Of a stretch of DNA of 64,000 nt, positions 51,068 through 61,039 are shown in pieces (position 1 is the stretch's first letter; each line of letters opens with the position of its first letter). Source of the stretch: Rahnella victoriana (GTDB lineage: Bacteria > Pseudomonadota > Gammaproteobacteria > Enterobacterales > Enterobacteriaceae); the NCBI RefSeq assembly GCF_004330295.1, contig NZ_SJOJ01000011.1, positions 1 through 64,000 on the forward strand. Direction: 5' to 3'. A program made the position numbers and the translations under genes. A model generated the notes under the pieces. It was not told the origin of the DNA, ran no database searches, and saw only the letters and a list, made by a program, of their open reading frames with translations.

Positions 51068-51252
51068 ATTGACGTTGTCGGCTTCATTTCTCTGCTAAGA
51101 GAATCGAAGCGGTGGGCATTATCTGTGATGCCCGAAGCAAAAGCAAGTTAACGGCCGACAACCGTTGTTTTCTTAAACAATACGCCTGATTCAGGCCGGA
51201 CAGAACCCCAATTTTTGCGTCATACTGTGCGCAAATCACTGAGGAGGATGTC

Positions 51253-51561
51253 ATGTCGGAACCCGATAACTTTCGCCAGCGCGTATTTCAGATCATCGCC
51301 GCCATCCCGGCCGGACACGTCACCACCTACGGCAATGTCGCGCAACTGGCCGGTTCGCCACGGGCGGCGCGTCAGGTTGGCGGTGTACTGAAAAAGTTAC
51401 CTGAAGGCAGCACACTGCCATGGCACCGGGTCATTAACCGTCATGGCGAGATTTCCCTGCAAGGTGAGGATTTTAAACGTCAGCGTCAGGCGCTACTGGC
51501 AGAAGGCATCATTTTTAAGAAAGGCAAAGTGGATTTAGAGAAATACGGCTGGAAATGGTAG
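51253..51561 (+). CDS. ybaZ: Alkyltransferase-like protein YbaZ (Atl)
   Basis: DNA-binding protein of 102 residues related to the O6-alkylguanine transferase domain. The reactive cysteine of MGMT (PCHR) is replaced by tryptophan, PWHR near residue 57, so it flips and flags damaged bases for nucleotide excision repair instead of removing the alkyl group. The helix-turn-helix with the arginine finger is GSPRAARQVGGVLKKLPEG. GAGGAGG precedes the ATG. Neighbour ffs is divergent. Confidence 0.95.
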   Translation: MSEPDNFRQRVFQIIAAIPAGHVTTYGNVAQLAGSPRAARQVGGVLKKLPEGSTLPWHRVINRHGEISLQGEDFKRQRQALLAEGIIFKKGKVDLEKYGWKW

Positions 51562-51583
51562 TTGCTTGTGCGAACGTGCCATT

Positions 51584-51606
51584 AAAAAGCACCGCCGGAG
51601 CGGTGC
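51584..51606 (-). terminator. Terminator of ybaY
   Basis: Stem GCACCGC/GCGGTGC (51589-51595 with 51600-51606), loop 4 nt. On the minus strand it is followed by TTTTTAA. It lies in the gap between convergent ybaZ and ybaY. Confidence 0.82.
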
Positions 51607-51635
51607 CTGATACCTGCAATAACAACGCGATTACG

Positions 51636-52214
51636 TTAATAGGTCGGTTGCGTTGGCACTGCGCTGATTGGCGCCTGTGAAGACTCCATCCCCGGATTTG
51701 CCGGATTACTCATCGGCCCTAACGCCGTCGGCTTAGTGGCGACCGGTACAGCAACGACCGGGACCAGCTGCAGATCGGCACGGGTGCCCTGACCGTTGTT
51801 AATCACCTCTTTAATTGAATCGGTGACGAAGGTCATCTGGCCGTTAACTGTCACGGCGGCGCTCAACAGAACGCGGGCATTGGGGGCAATTTCCTGCGGG
51901 TTATACGGCAGGATAAAGCTGAATGGTGCCTGCTTGCCCTGGGTTCTCGCCACTTTCTGCGAAATCACACGCGACGGCGCATCAGACACTGACGCATCAG
52001 ACAGGGTTACCGTCAGGACCGCATCCGGTGGCAACGCCACACGCTGATTGATAAACACGCTACCCGACACATTCGGGCCGGTGATCGCAGGTTCAGTGGC
52101 CGGACTGGCCGCCGTATTAACAGGGGGTTGCTGCGCTGGTGCCTCATGATGCTGAGCGCACCCGGCAAGAGTCAGAGACAGCGCGGTTCCACCTACTATC
52201 TGCCAAAGTTTCAT
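51636..52214 (-). CDS. ybaY: Glycoprotein/polysaccharide-type lipoprotein YbaY
   Basis: Outer-membrane lipoprotein of 192 residues (E. coli YbaY 190). The lipobox LAGC gives lipidated Cys19; the next residues AQHH do not carry the Asp+2 inner-membrane signal. A proline/alanine-rich linker (about 25-50) precedes a YscW-type beta domain (about 50-155: VSGSVFINQRVALPPDAVLTVTLSDASVSDAPSRVISQ) of the kind found in pilotin-like proteins. The C-terminal 30 residues are Pro/Ala/Thr-rich. Function not established. Confidence 0.92.
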   Translation of the reverse strand: MKLWQIVGGTALSLTLAGCAQHHEAPAQQPPVNTAASPATEPAITGPNVSGSVFINQRVALPPDAVLTVTLSDASVSDAPSRVISQKVARTQGKQAPFSFILPYNPQEIAPNARVLLSAAVTVNGQMTFVTDSIKEVINNGQGTRADLQLVPVVAVPVATKPTALGPMSNPANPGMESSQAPISAVPTQPTY

Positions 52215-52485
52215 TGATCGTACTCCCTTTTTTATTAGTCGCTTGTCGACAAGCTGTAATAAACGCCGACGATGAATTTAGTGACTTTAACCAGCTTACC
52301 CATTAATCATGGCACAAAAGTCTGAGGTTTTCCTGTCAGCGGGTAAACAGATCTTCAGGGCAAACGGAAGATCCACTATGATTAACAGGTTAGACCTGTC
52401 GGTGAAGGTGTATTTCAGAGGATTCCTGCCTGCACTACCCTGAGTCACTGAGGTCGATATCACCGGTAACTTTCATGAGGCCACT

Positions 52486-53352
52486 ATGAGTCAGGCATTA
52501 AAAAATCTGCTGGATCTGTTAGATCTGGAAAAAATTGAAGAAGGGCTGTTTCGTGGTCAAAGTGAAGATTTGGGTTTACGTCAGGTCTTTGGAGGTCAGG
52601 TAGTCGGGCAGGCATTGTATGCCGCCAAACAAACCGTGCCGGTTGACCGTGGGATCCACTCCTTCCACAGCTATTTCCTGCGTCCGGGCGACAGCAGCAA
52701 ACCGATTATCTATGACGTGGAAATCTTGCGCGACGGCAACAGCTTCAGCGCCCGCCGCGTGAAAGCCGTTCAGCACGGTAAGCCAATTTTCTATATGACG
52801 GCCTCGTTCCAGAGTCAGGAAAGCGGTTTTGAACATCAGAACACCATGCCGGACGTGCCGCCGCCGGAAACGCTGGTCTCAGAATCAGAGATTGCTAAAA
52901 ATCTGGCTCATCTGATCCCGGAAAAATTCCGCGAAAAATTCATCGGCCATAAGCCGATTGAAATGCGTCCGGTGAAATTCCACAACCCGCTGAAAGGCAG
53001 TAAAGAAGAGCCACACCGTGCAGTCTGGTTCCGTGCCAATGGCGATATGCCCGATGATTTGCGGATCCATCAATATTTGCTGGGCTATGCGTCGGATTTC
53101 AACTTCCTGCCAACGGCGCTGCAACCGCACGGTATCGGGTTCCTTGAACCCGGCATGCAGGTCGCGACCATTGACCACTCGATGTGGTTCCACCGCCCTT
53201 TCCGCATGGATGACTGGCTGTTGTACGCCGTGGAAAGTACGTCTGCTTCGGGCGCGCGCGGATTTGTGCGTGGTCAGTTCTATACCCGTGATGGCGTGCT
53301 GGTCGCCTCAACGGTGCAGGAGGGCGTCATACGCCAGCGAACGCCTGAATAA
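52486..53352 (+). CDS. tesB: Acyl-CoA thioesterase II
   Basis: Cytosolic broad-range acyl-CoA thioesterase of 288 residues, a double hotdog protein (E. coli 286). N-terminal hotdog: [27 protein letters not shown]. Second hotdog: the Asp of the catalytic Asp-Thr-Gln set in [11 protein letters not shown] near residue 205, the Thr region [10 protein letters not shown] and the late Gln in [10 protein letters not shown]. It follows 271 bp of non-coding DNA containing two short dyads and is convergent with amtB across a strong terminator. Confidence 0.95.
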   Translation: MSQALKNLLDLLDLEKIEEGLFRGQSEDLGLRQVFGGQVVGQALYAAKQTVPVDRGIHSFHSYFLRPGDSSKPIIYDVEILRDGNSFSARRVKAVQHGKPIFYMTASFQSQESGFEHQNTMPDVPPPETLVSESEIAKNLAHLIPEKFREKFIGHKPIEMRPVKFHNPLKGSKEEPHRAVWFRANGDMPDDLRIHQYLLGYASDFNFLPTALQPHGIGFLEPGMQVATIDHSMWFHRPFRMDDWLLYAVESTSASGARGFVRGQFYTRDGVLVASTVQEGVIRQRTPE

Positions 53353-53382
53353 CACCGGACACTCGCTAAATAAGGCGCATTA

Positions 53383-53412
53383 AAAAGGGGCGATATCAAT
53401 ATCGCCCCTTTT
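53383..53412. terminator. Bidirectional terminator between tesB and amtB
   Basis: Stem AAAAGGGGCGAT/ATCGCCCCTTTT (about 53383-53394 with 53401-53412), A/T tails on both strands, between convergent genes. Confidence 0.92.
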
Positions 53413-53496
53413 GCATATCATCATTATTTTATTGTTTTGAACGGCTTAGTAAGAGAATTAGCGCACTACTTTCTCTGAAATCTTATGACTGCCGGA

Positions 53497-54786
53497 TTAC
53501 TGGTTATACGCGTTTTCGCCGTGGCTGTTAACGTCCAGACCTTCGCGCTCTTGTTCTTCCGGAACACGCAGACCGACGATCATGTCAGCCACTTTGTAGC
53601 CGATGAAGGCCACAACGCCAGACCATACCAGAGTCACGCACACGCTGAAGAACTGAACCCAGACCTGATGACCCATTGTCACGCCTTCTGCGTAGCCTAC
53701 GCCGCCCAGTGAGCTGGAAGTGAACACACCCGTCAGCAGACAACCTACGATACCGCACACGCCATGCACACCGAACACGTCACAGGTGTCATCCACACGC
53801 AGCCATTTTTTCAGGGTAACCACACCCCACAGGCCAGTCACACCGCCAACCAGACCGATGATCAGAGCACCACCCACGCCGACCGTACCACATGCCGGGG
53901 TGATAGCCACCAGACCCGCGATAGCACCGGAGCTTGCGCCTAACAGTGACGGCTTACCACGCACCATCCACTCAACCAGTGTCCAGGACAGGATTGCGCC
54001 AGCAGTTGCAATCACAGTGTTCAGGAACGCCAGCGCGGCAATGGAACTTGCTGCACTTGCAGAGCCGGCGTTAAAGCCGAACCAGCCGACATACAGGATA
54101 GCGGCACCCGTGAAGACCATTGGCAGGTTGTGGGGTTTGAAGGCTTCTTTACCGAAACCGGCACGTTTACCCAGCAGGTAAGCACCGACCAGACCCGCGA
54201 TTGCCGCGTTGATATGAACAACCGTACCGCCCGCGAAGTCCAGCGCGCCGTCAGCGGCCAGGAAACCACCGGCCCATACCATGTGTGCCATCGGGATGTA
54301 GGAGAAGGTCAGCCAGATCACAGTGAAAATCAGTACTGCCGAGAAGCGGACACGTTCAGCGATGCCACCCACGATCAGTGCCACGGTGATACAGGCAAAC
54401 GAGCACTGGAATGCAACGTGGATCATCTGGGAGAAGGTGCCGGTGACAGAATCCAGGCCGATGCCTTTCATCATGACGTTACCGAAACCGCCGAAGAAGG
54501 CGTTACCTTCGCTGAATGCCAGGCTGTAACCGTAGAGGATCCACAGTACGCAGACCAGTGCAAAGGTGACAATAACCTGTGTCAACATGGATAAAACGTT
54601 TTTAGAACGCAGCAAACCGCCGTAGAACAACGCCACGCCAGGCACGGTCATAAACAATACCAGCGCGGTACAAATCATCATAAAGGCGTTATCAGCGCCG
54701 TTGGCGGCGGCTGGTGCTGCTGCCATGGCAAGCGAAGGCAGCAATGCGACTGCGCCAAGCCCCATCATGGATAAAAGTTTTTTCAT
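53497..54786 (-). CDS. amtB: Ammonium channel AmtB
   Basis: Trimeric inner-membrane ammonia channel of 429 residues (E. coli 428). A cleavable signal peptide (1-22, PSLAMA|AAP) is followed by about 11 membrane segments. The pore histidines and Phe gate lie in the conserved blocks FQCSFACITVALIVGG, DFAGGTVVHINAAIAGLVGAYLLG and DVFGVHGVCGIVGCLL. The ATG at 54786 is set by homology; the frame opens eight codons earlier. It forms an operon with glnK, whose product plugs the channel when nitrogen is plentiful. Confidence 0.97.
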   Translation of the reverse strand: MKKLLSMMGLGAVALLPSLAMAAAPAAANGADNAFMMICTALVLFMTVPGVALFYGGLLRSKNVLSMLTQVIVTFALVCVLWILYGYSLAFSEGNAFFGGFGNVMMKGIGLDSVTGTFSQMIHVAFQCSFACITVALIVGGIAERVRFSAVLIFTVIWLTFSYIPMAHMVWAGGFLAADGALDFAGGTVVHINAAIAGLVGAYLLGKRAGFGKEAFKPHNLPMVFTGAAILYVGWFGFNAGSASAASSIAALAFLNTVIATAGAILSWTLVEWMVRGKPSLLGASSGAIAGLVAITPACGTVGVGGALIIGLVGGVTGLWGVVTLKKWLRVDDTCDVFGVHGVCGIVGCLLTGVFTSSSLGGVGYAEGVTMGHQVWVQFFSVCVTLVWSGVVAFIGYKVADMIVGLRVPEEQEREGLDVNSHGENAYNQ

Positions 54787-54871
54787 TATTAACCCACCCC
54801 TGTTTCTCAAAACTGTTTTTTCTAATCTGATTTATCTCAAACCGAATGGCTGGAGAGATAAAAGCCTGAAA

Positions 54872-55210
54872 TTACAGTGCTGCTTCGTCGGTTTCACCAG
54901 TACGAATACGGATAACACGTTGCAATTCAGCAACGAAAATTTTGCCATCGCCGATCTTGCCGGTGTAGGCCGCTTTGCTGATCACGTCGATCACTTCATC
55001 AAGCTGATCGTCAGCGATAGCAATGTCGATTTTTACTTTTGGAAGAAAATTCACGCTGTATTCCGCGCCACGGTAAAGTTCGGCGTGACCTTTCTGACGG
55101 CCAAAACCTTTAACTTCCGTTACGGTCAGCCCCTGAATTCCAACAGCAGACAGCGCTTCACGCACGTCTTCCAGCTTAAAAGGTTTGATCACCACAGTAA
55201 CCAGCTTCAT
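54872..55210 (-). CDS. glnK: Nitrogen regulatory PII protein GlnK
   Basis: PII signal protein of 112 residues that senses 2-oxoglutarate, ATP and ADP, is uridylylated by GlnD, and binds AmtB. The modification site Tyr51 lies in the T-loop (GHAELYRGAEY), and the ATP-binding B-loop is TGKIGDGKIFV. First gene of glnK-amtB, 85 bp before amtB, behind a sigma-54 promoter with NtrC-type sites. Confidence 0.97.
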   Translation of the reverse strand: MKLVTVVIKPFKLEDVREALSAVGIQGLTVTEVKGFGRQKGHAELYRGAEYSVNFLPKVKIDIAIADDQLDEVIDVISKAAYTGKIGDGKIFVAELQRVIRIRTGETDEAAL

Positions 55211-55273
55211 TTTGCCACTCCTCGAATTAAGGGCTTGCCGCGAGAGGATTCGCGCCCGATACCGAATGGTTAA

Positions 55274-55290
55274 AGCAAAGGGTGTGCCAG
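55274..55290 (-). promoter_or_regulatory. Sigma-54 promoter of glnK-amtB
   Basis: The minus strand reads CTGGCACACCCTTTGCT: the -24 TGGCAC and -12 TTGC elements with 5 bp between them, fitting the consensus TGGCAC-N5-TTGCW. It lies about 65 bp before the glnK ATG. Confidence 0.9.
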
Positions 55291-55360
55291 AGTTGAAATT
55301 CCACAGAGATTCATGCCATTCCCGCGCAATACGGCATTTTCAGAATAATCGTGACCCGGC

Positions 55361-55412
55361 GCACAGTTGCCGCGCCATATTCAGGGTTGCAGTACACGCA
55401 CCATTAAAGTGC
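55361..55412 (-). promoter_or_regulatory. NtrC-type activator sites for glnK
   Basis: GCAC-N7-GTGC at 55398-55412 is an exact match to the NtrC dyad core. GCAC-N7-GCGC at 55361-55375 matches with one change. They lie about 75-135 bp upstream of the sigma-54 promoter, the usual enhancer distance. Confidence 0.75.
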
Positions 55413-55507
55413 TTATCGCTGCTTTTTAGTGCAATAAGATCGGAGGACGTCTTTGGGGTGCATGAATAAGGTGCGCGAGGGAGTAAATGCGGGAAAAGAA
55501 TACTTCT

Positions 55508-55546
55508 GCTGAAAGAGGGCTGGCGTAATGTGGACACTACGCCAGC
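55508..55546 (-). terminator. Terminator of mdlAB
   Basis: Stem GCTGGCGTA/TACGCCAGC (55519-55527 with 55538-55546), followed on the minus strand by CCTCTTTC. It begins 7 bp after the mdlB stop. Confidence 0.65.
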
Positions 55547-55552
55547 GGGTGG

Positions 55553-57352
55553 TCAGGCATTTTCCGTTGCAGATATAATCTGACCGCCGGAAGCCAGTTC
55601 CTGTCCGGCAAGTTGCAACTGATACATCTGATAATACCGGCCTTTTTCTGCCAGCAACTGCAGATGGTTACCCTGCTCCACGGATTGCCCGCGGTGCAAT
55701 ACCAAAATATTATCCGCATCAACAATCGTCGATAACCGGTGAGCAATCACCACCAATGTAGTTTGCTGACGAATTGCCCGTAATGCACGCTGGATCGCCT
55801 GCTCTGTTCCCGAATCTATATTGGCCGTTGCCTCGTCAAGGATCAGAATTTCCGGTGCCTGCACCAAAACGCGCGCCATCGCCAGTAATTGCTTCTGCCC
55901 GACAGACAGATTATTGCCCTGCTCACCGAGTCGCGTATTCAGCCCTTCCGGCATTTCTCGTACCAGCGGCGAAAGCTGCACAATGTCCAGCGCGTGCCAG
56001 ACCTGTGCCTCATCAATATCACGGCCTAAGGTCACATTGGCGAATACCGACTCCGCAAGAACAACAGGATCCTGCTGAACCATCGCAATCCCTTTTCGCA
56101 GACTGGTATGCGACAGATCCGCGAGGTTGCGACCATCGACCCTGATCTCGCCTTTATTGAGCGGGTAATAGCCCATCAGCAGATTCGCCAGCGTACTTTT
56201 GCCACTGCCGGTGTGCCCGACCAGTGCCACAAATCCACGCGAAGGGACATGCAGGGAAATGTTTTCCAGCACCCATTTATCCGGGCGATAGGCAAAACTG
56301 ACGTCGCGAATATCAATCTCGCCGCTGGTCAGTAATTTGTCATCCGGCCCGTATTGCTGCTGGGTTCTGTCCATCAGGTCAAAGATACGCTCACCCGCCA
56401 CAACGGCCTGTTGCATAATCGACTGCTGCGATGTCAGTTCTATCAGCGGTTCGTTAAGCCTGCCAAGGTAGTTAATGAAAGCGTACAACACCCCGACACC
56501 GACTGACCCTTCAGCACTGAATCCAAACAACAGCAACAACCCGCAGAGAATCAGCGAAGAAAACAGGCTGAGCAAAGGACGCAGCAGAAAGCCTTCCAGA
56601 CGTAGCGTTTGCATACGCGCCAGATAATGAGACTGACTGGCGCGGGCAAGCCGTTCACCAAACCGTTTCTGCTGACGGAATTGCTGAATTACATTCATGC
56701 CGTTGATGACTTCGTTGAAACCATCATTAATATCCGCCAGATACGCACGCACCTTGCGAACCACCGGCGTACTGTAAATCTGATATAACCCCATCACGAC
56801 AAACACCGCCGGGAAGATGCAAATTGCGACCGACGCCAGCCGCCAGTCAAGGCTGAACATCGCCACCAGCATCGCGCCGATCAGGGCAATGCTGCGCAAA
56901 ACCGTCGACACCACGGTCACATACAAGTCACGGATCACTTCCGTGTCGTTGGTCACGCGGGAAATAAGCTGGCCGACGGGCTGGGTATCAAAGGCGCTTA
57001 ACGGCTGACGTAATGCCGCATCCATGACATCCGTACGCAGACGCTGGACCACGCCCACCGCTGCACGGTTGAACAAAAGCGCCTGAAAATAGTGCAGACT
57101 GGCCGCCAGAAACTGCAGGAAGATAAAACTCAGCGCGAGCAGGCTGACTTTACCCCACGGCATTTCGCCTTTGGCGACATAATGATCAATGAAGAAACTG
57201 ATCAGAATAGGCCCGGTCACTTCGGCAGCCGCTGCGACCCATAGCATCAGTACCGCAAAAGATAATGGCCTGCTGTAAGGTTTTCCGTATTTCAAAAGAC
57301 GTTTCAGCGTGGGCCAAAGCTTCTGAATTTTATTAGTTTTCTGTTCAGCCAC
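55553..57352 (-). CDS. mdlB: Heterodimeric multidrug-type ABC exporter subunit MdlB
   Basis: ABC exporter half-transporter, 599 residues from a GTG at 57352 that overlaps the mdlA stop by 8 bp with GGAG upstream. A six-helix membrane domain (about 30-320) precedes the ATPase domain: Walker [10 protein letters not shown], a changed signature LSVGQ, and Walker B LILDEA with the catalytic glutamate kept. MdlA has the reverse pattern, so the heterodimer should have one full and one degenerate ATP site. The substrate is unknown. Confidence 0.93.
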   Translation of the reverse strand: MAEQKTNKIQKLWPTLKRLLKYGKPYSRPLSFAVLMLWVAAAAEVTGPILISFFIDHYVAKGEMPWGKVSLLALSFIFLQFLAASLHYFQALLFNRAAVGVVQRLRTDVMDAALRQPLSAFDTQPVGQLISRVTNDTEVIRDLYVTVVSTVLRSIALIGAMLVAMFSLDWRLASVAICIFPAVFVVMGLYQIYSTPVVRKVRAYLADINDGFNEVINGMNVIQQFRQQKRFGERLARASQSHYLARMQTLRLEGFLLRPLLSLFSSLILCGLLLLFGFSAEGSVGVGVLYAFINYLGRLNEPLIELTSQQSIMQQAVVAGERIFDLMDRTQQQYGPDDKLLTSGEIDIRDVSFAYRPDKWVLENISLHVPSRGFVALVGHTGSGKSTLANLLMGYYPLNKGEIRVDGRNLADLSHTSLRKGIAMVQQDPVVLAESVFANVTLGRDIDEAQVWHALDIVQLSPLVREMPEGLNTRLGEQGNNLSVGQKQLLAMARVLVQAPEILILDEATANIDSGTEQAIQRALRAIRQQTTLVVIAHRLSTIVDADNILVLHRGQSVEQGNHLQLLAEKGRYYQMYQLQLAGQELASGGQIISATENA

Positions 57353-59117
57353 GAGGTTCCGGCTCCTTTTCCTGCGGCACATCATCCAGCGCGGCTTCTA
57401 ACTGCTGATAACGGAACATGTCACGGTACCAGCCCGGCTTCGCAGCAAGCTGGTCATGATTGCCACGCTGCGAAATACTTCCCTGCCTGAAAACCAGAAT
57501 TTCACTGGCTTCGGTCAGGGCAGACAGGCGATGCGCACTGATGATCACTGTCCGGTCACTGCCCCACTGGCGCAGGTTATGCAGGATCTGGTGTTCAGTA
57601 CGCCCATCGACGGCGGATAAGGCATCATCCAGGATCAGGATTTCCGCTTTCAACAACAGCGCCCGCGCAATCGAAATACGTTGCTTCTGACCGCCGGAAA
57701 GCATGACGCCCCGCTCACCGACCTCCGTTTCGTAACCCTGCGGTAAACGCAAAATGTCTTCATGAACACTGGCAAGACGTGCCGCTTCTTCAATTTCTTC
57801 CTGCGTGGCCTCCGGCCTTCCGAGCGCAATATTCTGCGCCACGGTGTCAGAGAACAGGAACGGCGTCTGGCTGACCACTGCCAGCCGGGCGCGCCAGTCA
57901 TCGAGGCGGATCTCTTTCAGGGACAGCCCGTGATAACGCACTTCGCCTTCGGTCATATCAAACTGGCGCTGCAGCAGAGCCAGCAAAGTACTTTTACCGG
58001 AACCCGTCGGGCCGCATAACCCCAGCATTTGCCCCGGTTGCAGGGAAAAGGCAACCGAGGTTAACGCTGCGTGACGGTTCTCCGGATAATGGAAACCGGT
58101 GATATCCGCGTCGAGTACCGCGCGCCCCGCCGGTAGTGGTGTGGTGCCGTCCGCGACGGCCGGCGCTTCCTGTAACAGGCTGCGGATACGACTGTAAGCC
58201 GCGCTGCCACGTTCCACGATGTTAAACATCCAGGCAAGGGCCAGCATCGGCCAGATCATCAGGCCAAGGTACATCACGAAACTGGTGAGTTCACCGAGGG
58301 TCAGGTGGCCGTTGACCGCCATCCAGCTACCGCCGCCAATGGCCAACAGGTTTGCCATGCCGATGGACACATAAATTGTCGGATCGAAACGCGCATCAAC
58401 GCGGGCGACCCGCATGTTTTTCGCACCGGTATCTGCGGCCACATCAGCAAATTGCGATGACTGGTGATTTTCCAGACCAAAAGCTTTGATCATGCGGATG
58501 CTGGTCAGGCTTTCCTGCGCCTGATCGTTGAGTGACGAAAACGCCGCCTGCGCGGTTTTGAAGCGGGAATGCAACTGGTCGCCATAACGCTTGATGATGA
58601 TGGCCATCACCGGCATCGGCACCAGTGACAGTAAGGTCAGTTCCCAGCTGATTTGCGTTGCCATGACGATCAGTACCGCCAGCCCCATAACCAGAGAATC
58701 GACCAGCGTCAGCACGCCCTCACCGGCCGCAAACACCACGCGATCCACGTCATTGGTGGCACGGGCGATCAAATCGCCGGTACGATGGCGCAGATAAAAA
58801 GCGGGATGCTGGCGGCTCAGCTGACGGAAAAAATCCTGCCGCAGTTCGACCGCAAGCTGATAAGACGCCCCGAATAACAGCACGCGCCAGACGTAACGCA
58901 GCAGATAGACGACAACGGCCGTGCCGATCATCAGACCGAGCCATGCAAAAAGCACGCGGTAAGACATTTGTTTTGACGTTACGCCGTCAATAATGACGCC
59001 TACCAGTTTCGGGGGCAGCAATTGCAGAACGGCGATAATGATCAGTAAGGCTACAGCACCCAGATACCGGCGCCATTCGCGTCGGAAGTACCAGCCTAAT
59101 TGTGCAAACAATCTCAC
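57345..59117 (-). CDS. mdlA: Heterodimeric multidrug-type ABC exporter subunit MdlA
   Basis: Half-transporter of 590 residues, the E. coli length. Six membrane helices (about 15-310), then the ATPase domain with Walker [11 protein letters not shown] and normal signature LSGGQKQR. Walker B reads [12 protein letters not shown], where the usual catalytic glutamate is aspartate. Paired with MdlB, whose signature is LSVGQ, this gives asymmetric nucleotide sites. It is transcribed before mdlB with overlapping ends and after decR. Confidence 0.95.
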   Translation of the reverse strand: MRLFAQLGWYFRREWRRYLGAVALLIIIAVLQLLPPKLVGVIIDGVTSKQMSYRVLFAWLGLMIGTAVVVYLLRYVWRVLLFGASYQLAVELRQDFFRQLSRQHPAFYLRHRTGDLIARATNDVDRVVFAAGEGVLTLVDSLVMGLAVLIVMATQISWELTLLSLVPMPVMAIIIKRYGDQLHSRFKTAQAAFSSLNDQAQESLTSIRMIKAFGLENHQSSQFADVAADTGAKNMRVARVDARFDPTIYVSIGMANLLAIGGGSWMAVNGHLTLGELTSFVMYLGLMIWPMLALAWMFNIVERGSAAYSRIRSLLQEAPAVADGTTPLPAGRAVLDADITGFHYPENRHAALTSVAFSLQPGQMLGLCGPTGSGKSTLLALLQRQFDMTEGEVRYHGLSLKEIRLDDWRARLAVVSQTPFLFSDTVAQNIALGRPEATQEEIEEAARLASVHEDILRLPQGYETEVGERGVMLSGGQKQRISIARALLLKAEILILDDALSAVDGRTEHQILHNLRQWGSDRTVIISAHRLSALTEASEILVFRQGSISQRGNHDQLAAKPGWYRDMFRYQQLEAALDDVPQEKEPEPRG

Positions 59118-59157
59118 GCAGCGTTTTCCATACCAAAATTCATGATTTTATTGAGTT

Positions 59158-59182
59158 AAACGGGCATCTGAATGGCCCGTTT
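59158..59182 (-). terminator. Hairpin after decR
   Basis: Stem AAACGGGC/GCCCGTTT (59158-59165 with 59175-59182), with weak T content after it on the minus strand. It separates decR from mdlA. Confidence 0.55.
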
Positions 59183-59253
59183 ACTCTTCAGGATGACAAG
59201 GATACCAGACTTAACCGGCGTTTCTGATGAAACTTTTTACTGCAACTTTTGCA

Positions 59254-59709
59254 TTAAATCGGCAATGCAGTGGTCGATTTAATGCGTTCCATCGCAAAAC
59301 TGGAGGTCACATCGTTCAGTCCCGGAATGCCGTTCACAAGTCGCTTGTAAAAGTTATCGTAGCTTTTCATATCGGAGACCTGTACCTGGAGCAAATAATC
59401 GTACTCCCCTGCCATCCGGTAGAAACCCAGCACCTCCGGAAAGGCTTCGACCTGCTGAACAAATCGCTGATACCACTCGCTGTTGTGGTGTTGCGTTTTA
59501 ATCAGGACGAATGCGGTCAGGCTCAACCCCAGTTTTTCCCCATCAAGTAATGCCACCTTTCCGCAAATAATGCCGTCATCTTCCAGACGCTTAATGCGTT
59601 TCCAGCAAGGCGTGGTGGTGAGGTTGACAGCCTCGGCCAGTTCATTGAGCGACAGCGTGCAGTCTTGCTGCAGCAGGGATAACAGTTTGAGGTCAGTTTT
59701 ATCTACCAT
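59254..59709 (-). CDS. decR: Cysteine-responsive Lrp/AsnC-family regulator DecR (YbaO)
   Basis: Activator of cysteine detoxification, 151 residues. The helix-turn-helix is at about 5-50 ([38 protein letters not shown]), and the RAM effector domain at about 65-145. In E. coli DecR switches on yhaOM when cysteine accumulates. Here the divergent neighbour across 120 bp is a PLP enzyme of the cysteine desulfhydrase type, its likely target, as in the ccdR-ccdA pair of Pantoea ananatis. Confidence 0.93.
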   Translation of the reverse strand: MVDKTDLKLLSLLQQDCTLSLNELAEAVNLTTTPCWKRIKRLEDDGIICGKVALLDGEKLGLSLTAFVLIKTQHHNSEWYQRFVQQVEAFPEVLGFYRMAGEYDYLLQVQVSDMKSYDNFYKRLVNGIPGLNDVTSSFAMERIKSTTALPI

Positions 59710-59829
59710 CAGGCACTCCGGGAGAAAATAATGCTACGAAAGCGGCATCTCATGGGCTAAAGAGTAACTTATTTCTCTGGTGATTACGTTATTCTTACTC
59801 TCATCAAAACACTTTCATGAGCCTGCAAC

Positions 59830-60873
59830 ATGCGCAATGCCTGGGTTACCCACGCGATTAAAGAAATCGACGCTGATTTTCAACGTTCTGCCGATACACA
59901 TTTGATTCGTCTCGCGCTGAACGACTTCCCGGGGATTTCGTTGTATCTGAAGGATGAAAGCACTCATCCTTCCGGCAGCCTGAAACACCGTCTTGCGCGC
60001 TCACTGTTTTTATATGGCCTGTGTAACGGCTGGATCCGCGAAAATACGCCGATCATTGAAGCCTCTTCGGGCAGCACCGCGATCTCTGAAGCCTATTTCG
60101 CACGTCTGCTTGGCCTGCCTTTTATTGCTGTGATGCCTTCCTGCACCGCGCCACGCAAAATTCAGCAAATTGAGTTTTACGGCGGCCGCTGTCATTTTGT
60201 CGAAAACTCCGGCCAAATCTATGCCGCTTCAGAACAGCTCGCCAGAGAACTAAACGGTCATTATATGGATCAGTTTACGTATGCTGAGCGTGCCACCGAC
60301 TGGCGCGGAAACAACAATATTGCCGACAGTATTTTCCGTCAGATGTCTCGCGAGCCACATCCTGTACCGCGTTATCTGGTGATGAGCGCCGGTACCGGTG
60401 GAACCTCTGCGACACTCGGACGTTACATCCGCTATCTGGGGCACGATACTGAACTGGTGGTGGTAGATCCGGAAAACTCGGTCTTTTACGAATACTATCA
60501 GCAACGTAATGCCAGCGTCACCGCGCAGTGCAGCAGCCGGATAGAGGGCATTGGCCGTCCGCGCGCCGAACCTTCATTTATCCCGGACGTCATCGACAGC
60601 ATGATGCAGGTGCCTGATGCGGCCAGTGTCGCGACCGTTCGCTGGCTTGAGCAGGTGCTGGGCCGCAAAGTCGGCGGCTCCACGGGTACCAATATGTGGG
60701 GAGCGTTACAGCTGGCAAAACAAATGCGTGAGAAAGGCGAAACTGGTTCGATCGTTACCCTGCTTTGCGACAGCGGCGAACGGTATCTGAATACCTATTT
60801 TGACGACACCTGGGTGGCGAACAATATCGGGGATATTTCGGGTTACGCTGCACAACTGGAAGGACTTAACTAA
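59830..60873 (+). CDS. PLP-dependent cysteine synthase-family enzyme, probable cysteine desulfhydrase (CcdA-like)
   Basis: Fold-type II PLP enzyme of 347 residues related to CysK and cystathionine beta-synthase. The Schiff-base lysine is Lys52 in PSGSLKHR. The substrate loop is [12 protein letters not shown] near 77-88, and the cofactor phosphate loop [10 protein letters not shown] is near 187-196. Divergence from decR suggests induction by cysteine and a role in breaking cysteine down to pyruvate, sulfide and ammonia, as described from memory for P. ananatis CcdA. A cysteine synthase role is less likely. The downstream ERIC repeat starts just after its stop codon. Confidence 0.82.
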   Translation: MRNAWVTHAIKEIDADFQRSADTHLIRLALNDFPGISLYLKDESTHPSGSLKHRLARSLFLYGLCNGWIRENTPIIEASSGSTAISEAYFARLLGLPFIAVMPSCTAPRKIQQIEFYGGRCHFVENSGQIYAASEQLARELNGHYMDQFTYAERATDWRGNNNIADSIFRQMSREPHPVPRYLVMSAGTGGTSATLGRYIRYLGHDTELVVVDPENSVFYEYYQQRNASVTAQCSSRIEGIGRPRAEPSFIPDVIDSMMQVPDAASVATVRWLEQVLGRKVGGSTGTNMWGALQLAKQMREKGETGSIVTLLCDSGERYLNTYFDDTWVANNIGDISGYAAQLEGLN

Positions 60874-60884
60874 TATTTTTCGAA

Positions 60885-60997
60885 AATAATTCGAGTTGCA
60901 GGCAGGCGGCAAGTTTGTGAATCCCGATGAGCTTACATGATTAAGTGATTCGGGTGAGCAAACGCAGCCAGCGCATCAGCAGCTTGAAGTATGACGG
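60885..60997 (+). repeat. ERIC (IRU) palindromic repeat, near-complete copy
   Basis: About 113 bp opening AATAATTCGAGTTGCAGGCA and closing CAGCTTGAAGTATGACGG, with the core GTGAATCCCGATGAGCTTACAT then GATTAAGTGATTCGGGTGAGC. It is in the same orientation as the copy at 4661-4783, but the outermost TACCC/GGGTA ends are worn. It lies between convergent genes. Confidence 0.9.
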
Positions 60998-60999
60998 AA

Positions 61000-61025
61000 A
61001 AAAGCCGGGACAGAATGGCCCGGCT
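61000..61025 (-). terminator. Terminator of cof
   Basis: Stem AGCCGGG/CCCGGCT (61003-61009 with 61019-61025), followed by TTTTTTCC on the minus strand. It adjoins the ERIC element. Confidence 0.85.
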
Positions 61026-61039
61026 TGCTGCAATACCTT

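Larger units (their letters stand above)
55211..55552. other. Non-coding region between glnK and mdlB
   Basis: 342 bp without a gene. It holds the glnK sigma-54 promoter (55274-55290), two NtrC-like sites (55361-55375 and 55398-55412) and the mdlB terminator hairpin (55519-55546). Nothing else was recognised. Confidence 0.8.
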
